This document shows positions 1 through 8,244 of a stretch of 23,311 nt of DNA, in pieces. The notes beneath the pieces were generated by a model. It searched no databases. It saw only the letters and a list, made by a program, of their open reading frames with translations, and was not told the DNA's origin. Position 1 is the first letter of the stretch. Each line of letters begins with the position of its first letter. Origin of the DNA: JBGUXS01 sp045118155 (lineage in GTDB: Bacteria > Pseudomonadota > Alphaproteobacteria > CAAHEQ01 > UBA3637); the NCBI GenBank assembly GCA_045118155.1, contig JBGUXS010000006.1, positions 1-23,311 on the forward strand, written 5' to 3'. Made by a program: the position numbers and the translations under genes.

Positions 1-378
1 AATGCCGAAAACATTGATCAATTGTATGCCAATGATGAAGCTTTACAAGGCAACATTGAAATGCTTGGTGAAAAGATGAATCAAATGGCATCTAATACCA
101 ATGGTAGCATTAGCTCTTTGAACCGGAAAGTGAACAAATTAGACAAGAAAGTGAAAACTGGCTTTGCTTCTAATGCGGCTTTAAGCGCTTTGGTTCCGAA
201 CGCACGGGCTATTGGGAACACGCAATTATCAGCTGGTACCGGTTACTATGATGGTGAATTCGGTGGTGCTGTTGGTGTCTTCCACTACTTCAATGACAAT
301 GTGTTGTTGAATGCTGGTGTGTCCTATGCCGGGGATGAAAGCTTGATGGCTAGAGCTGGTGTTAGCTTTGGGTTCTAA
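1..378 (+). CDS. Trimeric autotransporter adhesin, C-terminal end (partial)
   Basis: The reading frame is open from base 1, so this is the last 125 residues of a longer protein that begins outside the window. The first half is a polar heptad-like stretch (ANDEALQGNIEMLGEKMNQM and on) typical of the coiled-coil stalk. The last 70 or so residues, from about AALSALVPNA, alternate hydrophobic and polar residues in four strand-like blocks and end in a terminal Phe (GVSFGF). This is the layout of the YadA C-terminal anchor, in which three chains each give four strands to a 12-stranded outer-membrane barrel that exports the passenger. Family knowledge makes it a type Vc secretion adhesin. The passenger, and so the ligand, is not visible. 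A terminator follows about 26 bases after the stop. Confidence 0.85.
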   Translation, partial: NAENIDQLYANDEALQGNIEMLGEKMNQMASNTNGSISSLNRKVNKLDKKVKTGFASNAALSALVPNARAIGNTQLSAGTGYYDGEFGGAVGVFHYFNDNVLLNAGVSYAGDESLMARAGVSFGF

Positions 379-404
379 TAAAAGCTTAAAATCCTTTATA
401 AAAC

Positions 405-437
405 AAAATCCCCTGATTAAATATCGGGGGATTTTTG
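405..437. terminator. Bidirectional intrinsic terminator
   Basis: The 9-base arm AAAATCCCC (405-413) pairs with GGGGATTTT (427-435), leaving a 13-base loop. T runs follow on both strands (ATTTTTG on plus, TTTTGTTTTA on minus). It lies between the adhesin stop at 378 and the end of the minus-strand mutS unit at 491, so it can stop both transcripts. Confidence 0.8.
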
Positions 438-490
438 TATCTAAAAAATATCTAGAAAATTAAGATAGTTTATAAATTTTAAGGGGGAAC

Positions 491-724
491 TTATTGAACC
501 TCAGTAAATTCAACATCAATGATTTTTTCGTGCCCTTTTACCCGAGAATGTCGGGGATATTTTATCTGGTCCCTTCGGCCCGCCCTGTTTAAAAAACCAG
601 CTATTCCAAAAACAATAATGAACAAAACGAATAGCGGTAAAGCAATATACCAAACAAATAACAAAAATAGGGCTAATCCCCCTATCATCCCTGCATACAT
701 TAATATTTTATCCAAATATCGCAT
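491..724 (-). CDS. Small two-helix membrane protein coupled to mutS
   Basis: This 77-residue protein has two hydrophobic helices at about residues 8-28 and 29-46, joined with almost no loop. A basic stretch (NRAGRRDQIKYPRHSRVKGH) and an acidic end follow. The ATG immediately abuts the mutS stop codon, with AGGGGGATAA just upstream as ribosome-binding site inside the mutS tail, so it is almost certainly translated from the mutS transcript. I do not recognise the family. The length of the hydrophobic block, the clean start and the following terminator argue that it is real and not a shadow. A role in repair is not implied by position alone. The positively charged C-terminal tail would sit in the cytoplasm if the two helices form a hairpin. 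Confidence 0.7.
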   Translation of the reverse strand: MRYLDKILMYAGMIGGLALFLLFVWYIALPLFVLFIIVFGIAGFLNRAGRRDQIKYPRHSRVKGHEKIIDVEFTEVQ

Positions 725-3310
725 TTATCCCCCTAAACTTTTAAGCTGATACAACACATCCAACGCCTCTTTCGGGGAAAGAGTATCTGGATTGATTTGC
801 TTAATTTTTTCTTCCAAAGGAGAGGTCATTTGTACTTGCGATGCCGTAAATAAGGGTAAATCCGTCAAATTGGGTCCCCGCCGTTCTATTTCGGATAAAA
901 TCTGGCGTGCCCTGTCTATAACGGCCGGTGGCAATCCCGCCAATTTTGCCACATGTATCCCGTAAGAATGTTCACTGGCCCCTTGCACAACTTCATGCAA
1001 AAAGATAATATCCCCTTTCCATTCTTGTGTCTTAATCGTGTACAAACCAATATGGGGGAGCGTATCTTTTAACTGCGTCAATTCGTGATAATGGGTCGCA
1101 AACAAAGCCCGACACCGATTGTGATGATATAAATATTCTACAACCGCATGTGCAATAGACAATCCGTCATAGGTGGATGTTCCCCGCCCTACTTCATCTA
1201 AAATGACTAAGGAACGCTGAGTTGCCCCGTTTAAAATAGAGGCAACTTCCACCATTTCCACCATAAAGGTAGAACGGCCACGCGCTAAATCATCCGATGC
1301 CCCCACGCGCGAAAAAATCTTATCCACCACCCCAATCGTCGCCTTGGCTGCCGGCACAAAAGACCCTATCTGTGCCAAAATCGCAATCAGGGCATTTTGA
1401 CGTAAAAACGTACTTTTCCCCGCCATGTTCGGCCCCGTCATCAACCACAATTTTTCTGGATTCATCTGGCAATCGTTTTCCACAAAATCTTGCTTTTGTG
1501 CTTTTAAGGCCACCTCTACCACAGGATGACGCCCCTTTTCAATGGCAAAATCCAATCCATCCGTCATAACCGGACATACCCACGTATTTTTAACCGCAAC
1601 ATTAGCCAGGGCCATCGCCACATCTAACTTTGCAATCGCCATTGCCGCCGATAACAACCGATCAACATCGGCCATGACTTTTTCCCGCAAAGATTCAAAA
1701 ATTTCTAGTTCCAATGCTAAACTGCGTTCTTCGGCCGTTAATAATTTTTGGGCCAATTCATTTAATTCCACTGTCGTAAAACGCACACAATTGGTTAAGG
1801 TTTGCCGATGAATAAATCCAAGTTCTGGTTTTTTAAGCAAATCTTGGGCATAACGAACCGGCACTTCCACAACAAGACCCACCAATGAATTATCCGTGAT
1901 TTTTAAGTTTTGAATATCCGTGATTTTGGTATAGCGCGCTTGCAAATCCATTTTAATTTCTTTTGCATTTTCCTTTAAAGCCCTCAGTTCATCCAACGCC
2001 GGATGAAATCCCTTTTTAATAAACTTCCCTTCCCGTGTTAATTGGGGGGGAAAATCTTCTATGGCAGCATCCAAAATCTTTACAAGGGCCGAATGTTCCC
2101 CCAATTCTTGCACATCTTGGACAATCCCATCGGGTTGCAAAGGGGAAAAAATTGCATTCCTTAACAAAGGAATCGCCTTTAACGTTTCCCGAATAGCCAA
2201 TAAATCCCGTGGTCCCCCACGCCCAATGGCTAGCCGTCCCAATGCCCGTTCTATATCGGGAACCGTTTTTAAAACCGCCCGTCCTTGATCCATTTGGCCT
2301 ATGTTCTGCGTAAAAAATTGAACTTTTTGAAGGCGCTTATTAATCTGATCAATCTGAACCAATGGCCCCGTTAATACCCGCGTGAGTAACCGCCCCCCCA
2401 TCGGGGTGTTTGTTTCATCCAAAACCTGCAATAGACTTTTAGCCCCTTTATCGTCTGAAAGAGATCTGACAATTTCCAAACTTTTTTGGGTGGACGCGTC
2501 TATTTCCATAAGACCCGATATCTGAATTTTTTGAGGTCTGTTTAATCGGGGTACCCCCTCTTTTTGCGTGAGTAGCACATAATCCAATAATACCCCACAG
2601 GCCGTCACTTCTGATTTAGATAAATCCCCTAGCCCCTCTAAAGATGCAATTTTATAAAAGTTTAACAACCGTTCTTTATTGGTAAAGGCATTAAACTTTT
2701 CAGGGCTTAAATGCGTTGTTAAATCCATAAGTGCTTGAATGGCGGGAATTTCATTTTCAAAATCATCCGAAATCAAAATTTCACTAACATCTAAACGAGC
2801 TAAGGTTGAAAAAAGCTGATCCTTTGAAACCGTTTGCGTAAAAAAATCACCCGTGGAAATATCCGCCCAAGCTAGCCCTATTTCCCCAAAAACGTATGCC
2901 ACACAGGCAATATAATTGTTCCGTTTTGCGTTCAATAAAACATCTTCGGTTAATGTCCCCGCCGTCACAAGACGCACGATTTCCCGTCGCATGAGGGCCC
3001 CCGAACCACCCCGTTTTTTTGCTTCTGCTGGGGTTTCCATTTGTTCGCAAATCGCCACTTTATAGCCCGCCTTAATCAAACGAACCAAATAATTTTCGTA
3101 CGCATGAAACGGAACCCCACACATGGGAATAGGTTCATCCCCCACTTGCCCACGATAAGTTTGAACAATATCTAACGCCTTAGACGCTATTTTCGCATCG
3201 TCAAAAAATAATTCATAAAAATCCCCCATCCGGTAAAATAACAGGTAATCCGGATATTGGGCCTTCATATCCACATATTGTTGCATGACAGGGGTTAATT
3301 TCGGGCTCAT
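725..3310 (-). CDS. mutS: DNA mismatch repair protein MutS
   Basis: Full-length MutS of 861 residues (E. coli 853), the mismatch-recognition ATPase that scans DNA and hands over to MutL. The mismatch-binding Phe-x-Glu lies in GDFYELFFDDA (F31, E33). Connector, lever (about 270-560) and clamp regions follow. The ABC ATPase has Walker A TGPNMAGKST (about 625-634), a signature region around RSTFMVEM (679-686), Walker B LVILDE (701-706) and the H-loop ATHYHEL (738-744). The C-terminal helix-rich tail includes DTLSPKEALDVLYQLKSL, a conserved MutS ending that in the family supports oligomerisation. The start is set by GAGGAAAG five or so bases before the ATG. It is the first gene of a minus-strand unit with the small membrane gene and is divergent from the histidine kinase. 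Confidence 0.97.
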   Translation of the reverse strand: MSPKLTPVMQQYVDMKAQYPDYLLFYRMGDFYELFFDDAKIASKALDIVQTYRGQVGDEPIPMCGVPFHAYENYLVRLIKAGYKVAICEQMETPAEAKKRGGSGALMRREIVRLVTAGTLTEDVLLNAKRNNYIACVAYVFGEIGLAWADISTGDFFTQTVSKDQLFSTLARLDVSEILISDDFENEIPAIQALMDLTTHLSPEKFNAFTNKERLLNFYKIASLEGLGDLSKSEVTACGVLLDYVLLTQKEGVPRLNRPQKIQISGLMEIDASTQKSLEIVRSLSDDKGAKSLLQVLDETNTPMGGRLLTRVLTGPLVQIDQINKRLQKVQFFTQNIGQMDQGRAVLKTVPDIERALGRLAIGRGGPRDLLAIRETLKAIPLLRNAIFSPLQPDGIVQDVQELGEHSALVKILDAAIEDFPPQLTREGKFIKKGFHPALDELRALKENAKEIKMDLQARYTKITDIQNLKITDNSLVGLVVEVPVRYAQDLLKKPELGFIHRQTLTNCVRFTTVELNELAQKLLTAEERSLALELEIFESLREKVMADVDRLLSAAMAIAKLDVAMALANVAVKNTWVCPVMTDGLDFAIEKGRHPVVEVALKAQKQDFVENDCQMNPEKLWLMTGPNMAGKSTFLRQNALIAILAQIGSFVPAAKATIGVVDKIFSRVGASDDLARGRSTFMVEMVEVASILNGATQRSLVILDEVGRGTSTYDGLSIAHAVVEYLYHHNRCRALFATHYHELTQLKDTLPHIGLYTIKTQEWKGDIIFLHEVVQGASEHSYGIHVAKLAGLPPAVIDRARQILSEIERRGPNLTDLPLFTASQVQMTSPLEEKIKQINPDTLSPKEALDVLYQLKSLGG

Positions 3311-3338
3311 CTTTCCTCTTTTCTTTTTGTTTATTTGG

Positions 3339-3346
3339 ATTATACT
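3339..3346. promoter_or_regulatory. Overlapping divergent -10 elements of mutS and the histidine kinase
   Basis: On the minus strand a consensus TATAAT (plus 3339-3344) lies 28 bases before the mutS ATG, with a weak TTCTTT -35 at 17 bases (plus 3362-3367). On the plus strand TATACT (3341-3346) overlaps it by four bases and lies six bases before the kinase ATG at 3353. The two polymerases could not occupy the site together. The minus element is the better match. The plus element lacks a clear -35. Confidence 0.5.
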
Positions 3347-3352
3347 ATAAAA

Positions 3353-4696
3353 ATGCAGAAAAAAGAAGAGAGCCGTAAAAATATTTTTTCTTCACGCTAT
3401 TACGTGCGCCTGATTATTTTAATGTCTCCGGCGACAATTATCCTTGTTTTATTGGCACTTTTTGGACATTTAAGCCCTTTAGCGGCTTTTTTGTATTTCT
3501 TACTGGTTTTTCTAATCACTGCCATTATTACCGCTTGGGTTTTTATTGAGCTTGAAAACTTCACGGCATATTTACGCCATTTAGCCCAAGAATTTGATAG
3601 CAACCTTCCAAAATTCAAATTCGGGGTTTTTGGCCCCAAACAACTTTCTCAGGCCTTTATCGCCGTCAAAAATAGGTGGTCCGAACAATTGCTTTCCGAT
3701 AGTTGGATTTTACAAAATATGCCAGTGGCTATTATGATTTTAGATGCTAATAAAAATATCGTTTTTGCTAATCAATCTTTGTTTGCTTGCTTTAAGAATG
3801 TGGCATACCATTCTCCACCACCGGCCTTTTTTATGAAAAAATATGCGGCCGACTTCAAAGCCGTTTTTTCGGGGAAAAAAGGGAATACCCACTTTAAATG
3901 GGTATATGGATCCAAAGCTTTTCAAGTGCGCGTAGAACGCTTACCTGCCCAAACCAAAGGGGGGGGTATCGTTGCCGTTGTTTTCCAAGATATTACCTCA
4001 CTAGAACAACTCAACCAACAACAAACAGATTTTATCGCCAACGCCTCGCATGAACTAAAAACCCCCTTGTCCATTATTGCTGGCTTTACCGAAACTTTAC
4101 GCACAACAGCCAAAAATGACCCCGAAGCCCAAGACCTTTTTTTAAAACTGATTGAACAACAAACACAAAAAATGACAGGCCTTGTTCAAAACTTATTGAT
4201 GAGTGCTCAAAAGAACTTTTTTACCCGAAAAAACAATGTTAAATTAGAATTGTTATTGCAATCGTTGATACAAAGTTTTTTACCCAAAGCCACCCAACAC
4301 CAGAAAAAAATTAATCTGGTTATTACCCCAAACGCAAAAAATTTAACAGGAGATTTTGGACCGTTATTTAATGTCTATCAAAATATCCTTGATAATGCGA
4401 TTAAATATGGCACACCGGATTCCACCATTACCATCAAAGCAGACGTTGTTAAAAATCGTAACCAATCTTCGTTGGTGGTATCTTTCCATAACTTTGGTAA
4501 TCCTATTCCCCCCCAAGAACAAAAACGTATTTTTGAACGCTTTTATCGTATTCCCGCCTTAGCCTACAACCAAGAGGGAACCGGATTGGGGCTGGGGATT
4601 GCAAAAAAAATTATGACCGATTTACATGGAACAATCCACCTGACAAGTTCCCAAGGAAAAGGAACTTGTTTTAAAGTCGTTTTACCCCTGAAATAA
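3353..4696 (+). CDS. Orphan PhoR-like sensor histidine kinase
   Basis: 447 residues from the ATG at 3353; an upstream in-frame TTG at 3335 overlaps the -10 and is less likely. Two membrane helices lie at about 19-38 and 42-66 with almost no periplasmic loop between them. A PAS-like domain follows (about 115-215, SWILQNMPVAIMILDANKNI). The HisKA domain has H-box ASHELKTPL with phospho-acceptor H233. The ATPase domain has N-box NILDNAIKYG (344-353), F-box IFERFYR (393-399) and G2 box GTGLGLG (409-415). The G1 box reads NFGNPI (380-385) instead of DxGxGI. This architecture matches PhoR-type kinases, but no response-regulator gene is adjacent, so the signal and partner are unknown. The minimal sensor region suggests sensing in or at the membrane or through the PAS domain. 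No Shine-Dalgarno precedes the ATG, so the mRNA may be leaderless. Confidence 0.9.
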   Translation: MQKKEESRKNIFSSRYYVRLIILMSPATIILVLLALFGHLSPLAAFLYFLLVFLITAIITAWVFIELENFTAYLRHLAQEFDSNLPKFKFGVFGPKQLSQAFIAVKNRWSEQLLSDSWILQNMPVAIMILDANKNIVFANQSLFACFKNVAYHSPPPAFFMKKYAADFKAVFSGKKGNTHFKWVYGSKAFQVRVERLPAQTKGGGIVAVVFQDITSLEQLNQQQTDFIANASHELKTPLSIIAGFTETLRTTAKNDPEAQDLFLKLIEQQTQKMTGLVQNLLMSAQKNFFTRKNNVKLELLLQSLIQSFLPKATQHQKKINLVITPNAKNLTGDFGPLFNVYQNILDNAIKYGTPDSTITIKADVVKNRNQSSLVVSFHNFGNPIPPQEQKRIFERFYRIPALAYNQEGTGLGLGIAKKIMTDLHGTIHLTSSQGKGTCFKVVLPLK

Positions 4697-4697
4697 T

Positions 4698-5759
4698 CTA
4701 TTTCTTTTCTGCTTGCGCAACCGCCGATTTTAATTGACCACATGCCGCCATAATATCTTGGCCACGAGAAGCCCGAATAGGGGCCGCAAACCAGTGATCT
4801 TCTAAAATCTTGGCAAACCGATGCATTGCATTTTTACTAGATGGTTTGTACGGACACCCTGCCCATGGATTAAACGGAATAAGATTAAACTTAACCTCTA
4901 ACCCCTCTACAAGACGCATCAATTCCTCTGCGCACTGGGGCGTATCATTAATCCCTTGCAGTAAGGTATATTCCATTGTAATAAATTGCCTGTGTGGCAG
5001 ATTTTTTTGGTAGGTTTTACAAGCATCTATTAATTTTTTTAATGGATAAACCTTGTTAATCGGCATAATTTGATCCCGAATTTCATCATTGGGGGCATGC
5101 AAACTTACCGCCAATTTAACCCCTAATTCCGCCAATTTAGGGATTTTTGGAGCCAATCCGCATGTTGATACCGTAATCCGGCGCTTTGAAATCCCAATGC
5201 CATCCCCATTTGTCAAAATACCTATCGCTTTGGCAACATTATCAAAATTAGCCAGTGGTTCCCCCATCCCCATAAAAACGATATTAGATAACATCCGATT
5301 TGTATCACTGGGGGTTGGCCATTCATGGTAATCATCCCGCGCTAGCATAAATTGTCCAACAATTTCGGTCGCCGTCAGATTTCTAAGACATTTTTGGGTC
5401 CCCGTATGACAAAACTTACATCCTTGGGCACATCCCACTTGCGAAGAAAGGCAAACCGCCCCCCGATCTTCTTCGGGAATATACACCATTTCTACCCGCC
5501 CACCATCTTCAAAAGAAACCAACCATTTGCGGGTTTTATCTTGGGATGTTAAAGCTTTAATAACCTGTGGCCGACTAACCGTATAATTTGATTTCAATTT
5601 TTCACGAAAATCCTTGGCAAGAGTCGTCATCCGATCAAAATCGGTTTCCCCACGATGATATAACCAATGCCAAACTTGCTTAGCCCGAAAAGGTTTTTCC
5701 CCACAAGCCACAAAAAGGGCTTGTAATTCTTCAAAACTAAGCCCAATTAATTCCTTCAT
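4698..5759 (-). CDS. rlmN: Dual-specificity 23S rRNA/tRNA adenine-C2 methyltransferase RlmN
   Basis: Radical-SAM enzyme that in the family methylates C2 of A2503 in 23S rRNA and A37 in some tRNAs, using a methyl-cysteine intermediate. From the ATG at 5759 it has 353 residues. The 4Fe-4S motif CxxxCxxC is C110-AQG-C114-KF-C117. The two catalytic cysteines appear as C103 (AVCLSSQVG) and C340 (DIMAACGQLKS), with the same spacing as E. coli C118 and C355. The SAM motif is MGMGEPLANFDNV. The start overlaps the ialB-like stop as ATGA, suggesting translational coupling. An in-frame ATG at 5774 would add five residues; both have weak ribosome-binding sites. It is convergent with the histidine kinase with one base between the stop codons. 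Confidence 0.95.
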   Translation of the reverse strand: MKELIGLSFEELQALFVACGEKPFRAKQVWHWLYHRGETDFDRMTTLAKDFREKLKSNYTVSRPQVIKALTSQDKTRKWLVSFEDGGRVEMVYIPEEDRGAVCLSSQVGCAQGCKFCHTGTQKCLRNLTATEIVGQFMLARDDYHEWPTPSDTNRMLSNIVFMGMGEPLANFDNVAKAIGILTNGDGIGISKRRITVSTCGLAPKIPKLAELGVKLAVSLHAPNDEIRDQIMPINKVYPLKKLIDACKTYQKNLPHRQFITMEYTLLQGINDTPQCAEELMRLVEGLEVKFNLIPFNPWAGCPYKPSSKNAMHRFAKILEDHWFAAPIRASRGQDIMAACGQLKSAVAQAEKK

Positions 5760-6298
5760 GGGGTCTGTCCACATGCCGTTTGAATCGCTTCATACGCCTT
5801 TGAAAACCCTTTCAAAGAAAAAGTATCTGTTGTATGAGTGCCCCGTTTTGACACCCCTTTAATCACTAAAACATTTCCCTTTTTCATTTGCGCTATCAAT
5901 TCCGTATCCATGGTCCCGTCTTTTGCCCATGCTGTATCTGTATCTACCCCAATATCTGTCAGCAATTCCAACGCTTTGTTCTTATCCACTTGAATAGTTG
6001 CATTTGCTTTTTTCTTATAGGTATAACCTGCTAAAAAACTGACCACATTAAAACTTTTTTCTTGTGGCCGATGTGCAATCATTAAAAACACATCCCCCCG
6101 AGAAGAATACTTCCCAACTGACTTAGTGGGATTTGCCGCCATATAGCATACTTTCCCTTCGGGAAGCGCCGCTGTATACGCCGTCCAAGCATGATATGAT
6201 CCTAAAACACGTGATTCCACATCTAATCCCGGTTTTGCGAAAGAATATCCTATGACCCCTAATGCAATCCCTATGACGATAAGACAGATTTTTTTCAT
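5756..6298 (-). CDS. IalB-family (invasion-associated locus B) periplasmic protein
   Basis: 180 residues from the ATG at 6298, chosen because GATGGAGGTTAT sits before it and a Sec signal peptide follows at once (MKKICLIVIGIALGVIGYSFA, cleaved before KPGL). The mature protein has the IalB pattern: W38 near the start, EGKVCYMAANP with C51, a RPQEKSFNVVSFLAGY strand pair, DTAWAKDGTMD, VIKGVSKRGTHTTDTFSLKGF and C176 close to the end. C51 and C176 are candidates for a disulfide. IalB-domain proteins are common in alphaproteobacteria. The name comes from Bartonella erythrocyte invasion, but most members have no established role, so invasion should not be assumed. It leads the ialB-rlmN unit and shares a regulatory region with uvrC. 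Confidence 0.85.
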   Translation of the reverse strand: MKKICLIVIGIALGVIGYSFAKPGLDVESRVLGSYHAWTAYTAALPEGKVCYMAANPTKSVGKYSSRGDVFLMIAHRPQEKSFNVVSFLAGYTYKKKANATIQVDKNKALELLTDIGVDTDTAWAKDGTMDTELIAQMKKGNVLVIKGVSKRGTHTTDTFSLKGFSKAYEAIQTACGQTP

Positions 6299-6321
6299 AT
6301 AACCTCCATCAGTTGCACATA

Positions 6322-6373
6322 AGTTTACTAAAAAAAAGAAAAAATTGCAAGTATGAAACTTATCGCTTATCAT
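6322..6373. promoter_or_regulatory. Divergent ialB/uvrC promoters sharing one palindromic -35
   Basis: TTGCAA (6345-6350) is its own reverse complement. Seventeen bases to the right on plus is TATCAT (6368-6373), five of six bases of the -10 consensus. Seventeen bases to the left on minus is TAAACT (plus 6322-6327). Both spacings are ideal, so one hexamer can serve as -35 for both genes. The predicted plus start site falls on the A of the uvrC ATG at 6380. A T/A-rich tract lies in the minus spacer. Confidence 0.6.
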
Positions 6374-6379
6374 AGAGCT

Positions 6380-8185
6380 ATGGATAAAACAGGTGTACAC
6401 GTTTTAAAAAAGAAGCTTCAAACTATTTCCCATCACGCGGGGGTTTATCGTATGTTGGATAGTAATGGGAAAGTTCTTTATGTCGGCAAGGCCAAAGATT
6501 TGCATAATCGCTTGACTAACTACACCCATTTAGACGGTCTATCTCATCGTATTTGGACCATGGTGGAAAAAATTGCTGATGTCATTACCGTAGAAACTGC
6601 TGGGGAACAAGAGGCGTTGCTGTTAGAAAATGAACTCATCAAACGTTATCGGCCACCCTATAATATTCTGTTGAAAGACGATAAAAGCTTTCCCTATATT
6701 ATCCTGACAAAAGACCCATATCCCCGTATGATGAAATACCGGGGGACACGTTCGTTAAAAGGACATTATTTTGGACCTTTTTCTTCGGGACTTGCCGTTC
6801 AAGAAACCTTAAAGTACCTGCAAAAAGCCTTTCAAATTAGAACCTGTACAAACAGTTATTTTTCAAATCGTTCTAGGCCTTGTCTTTTACATCAAATCGG
6901 CCTGTGCAGTGCCCCGTGTGTCGGGATTATTTCGGAAAAAACTTATCAAGAAAATATCCAAAAAGCAATTGCTTTTATGAATGGAACGGATAACAGCCTA
7001 TGTTCACATTTACAGCAAGAAATGGAAGAAGCATCCACCCAGTTGCATTATGAAGAAGCAGCCGTTTTAAGGGATCAATTATGGGCCCTAAATAAAATTC
7101 GGGGCCAAGGAGATTACACCCCTTTATTTGATACGGATGTTATCGGTTTATTCAAAGAAGGCGATAAAGCATGTGTGCAAGTTTTCTTTTATCGTCACGG
7201 AAGCACAAACGGAACAGCGGCTTATGTCCTTGCAGATGTAGCAGATACCCCCGAAGAAGATATTTTAGGGACTTTTTTGTTGCAATTTTATCAGGATGTG
7301 CCTGCCCCTAAAACCATTTTAACCTCTTGCCCACTTTCTGTCACCACAAACCAAGCCCTAACCACCTTAGCCGGGCATACCCTTCTGATTCAAAGTCTTC
7401 ACTTACGAGGACGTAAAAAAGAACTGATTGAAGAAGCCCGTAAAAACGCCAAACAAACCCTTCATCAAAAATTAACCGAACAAGGAGTCAGTCATCAACT
7501 TTGGGAAGCTTTCCAAAATCTCATGGGAATTCCCGAACTTAATAAGATAGAAGTTTATGATAACAGCCATTTCCAAGGGGCAGCCGCAACTGGGGCGATG
7601 ATTGCTCTAACCGAAGAAGGTTTTCAAAAAAAGCTTTATCGCCGTTATAATATTCGCCTAAGTGCCACTAATGATGATTTTGGAATGATGCGGGAGGTTC
7701 TTAAACGGCGTATTGTGCGGGGGCGTGCCGAAAAGGACCTACCTTCCGTTTTTATTATTGACGGCGGAAAAGGACAACTTTCTGCCGTTCAAGAAATTCT
7801 GGAAGAATTAAACGAAACTTCTGTTGCGGTTTTGGCCGTTGCCAAAGGCCCCGATAGAAATGCCGGTCATGAAGTGCTTTACAAACTGGGGGAAACAGAT
7901 CCTATTCACCTACCTTACAAAGATCCCCTGTTATATTTTATCCAACGCATTCGGGATGAAGCGCACCGATTTGCCATAGGAACACATCGGGCTAAACGTC
8001 AAAGCGCCATGATTCCGGATTTATTAGGGGAAATAGAAGGGATTGGCGAAAAACGTAAACATGATTTATTGCACTATTTTGGATCCGTTCGGGAAATAAA
8101 AGGGGCATCAGTGAAAGATTTAAAGCGCGTTCCTGGGATCAGTCAGGAATTGGCCGAAAAAATTGTTGATTTTTTCCATGGATAA
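6380..8185 (+). CDS. uvrC: Excinuclease ABC subunit C (UvrC)
   Basis: Dual-incision nuclease of nucleotide-excision repair that joins UvrB at a lesion and cuts on both sides. 601 residues from ATG 6380 (E. coli 610). The N-terminal GIY-YIG nuclease (3' cut) shows GVYRMLDSNG...LYVGKAKDL with Y23, Y34 and R44, then ENELIKRYRPPYN. A Cys cluster (CLLHQIGLCSAPC) and the UVR helix pair that contacts UvrB (EMEEASTQLHYEEAAVLRDQ) follow. The RNase H-like nuclease (5' cut) begins near EVYDNSHFQG with a catalytic Asp near 394. The last 55 residues are tandem helix-hairpin-helix motifs (IEGIGEKRKHDLL, VPGISQELAEKIV). An in-frame ATG at 6353 would add nine residues but would lie between the -35 and -10. 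The start at 6380 is favoured and would be leaderless. Confidence 0.95.
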   Translation: MDKTGVHVLKKKLQTISHHAGVYRMLDSNGKVLYVGKAKDLHNRLTNYTHLDGLSHRIWTMVEKIADVITVETAGEQEALLLENELIKRYRPPYNILLKDDKSFPYIILTKDPYPRMMKYRGTRSLKGHYFGPFSSGLAVQETLKYLQKAFQIRTCTNSYFSNRSRPCLLHQIGLCSAPCVGIISEKTYQENIQKAIAFMNGTDNSLCSHLQQEMEEASTQLHYEEAAVLRDQLWALNKIRGQGDYTPLFDTDVIGLFKEGDKACVQVFFYRHGSTNGTAAYVLADVADTPEEDILGTFLLQFYQDVPAPKTILTSCPLSVTTNQALTTLAGHTLLIQSLHLRGRKKELIEEARKNAKQTLHQKLTEQGVSHQLWEAFQNLMGIPELNKIEVYDNSHFQGAAATGAMIALTEEGFQKKLYRRYNIRLSATNDDFGMMREVLKRRIVRGRAEKDLPSVFIIDGGKGQLSAVQEILEELNETSVAVLAVAKGPDRNAGHEVLYKLGETDPIHLPYKDPLLYFIQRIRDEAHRFAIGTHRAKRQSAMIPDLLGEIEGIGEKRKHDLLHYFGSVREIKGASVKDLKRVPGISQELAEKIVDFFHG

Positions 8186-8191
8186 AAAAGC

Positions 8192-8220
8192 TTGTACATT
8201 AGGAAAAGCCGTGCTAATCT
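8192..8220 (+). promoter_or_regulatory. Promoter of the cysteine-rich operon
   Basis: TTGTAC (8192-8197), 17 bases, TAATCT (8215-8220), within the context AAAAAAGCTTG. It lies just after the uvrC stop and about 25 bases before the first cysteine-rich gene. A similar AAAAAAGCTTGAC context occurs at 13384, which supports a real promoter class. Confidence 0.6.
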
Positions 8221-8244
8221 AAGTGCATAGTCAAAGGAACATTA

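Noticed and set aside
519..749. Plus-strand 76-residue ORF
   Set aside because: It overlaps the small membrane gene and the mutS end on the opposite strand and has no ribosome-binding site or recognisable features.
6299..6400. 34-residue N-terminal extension of the IalB-like protein
   Set aside because: It crosses the divergent promoters; GGAGG and the signal peptide mark the ATG at 6298.
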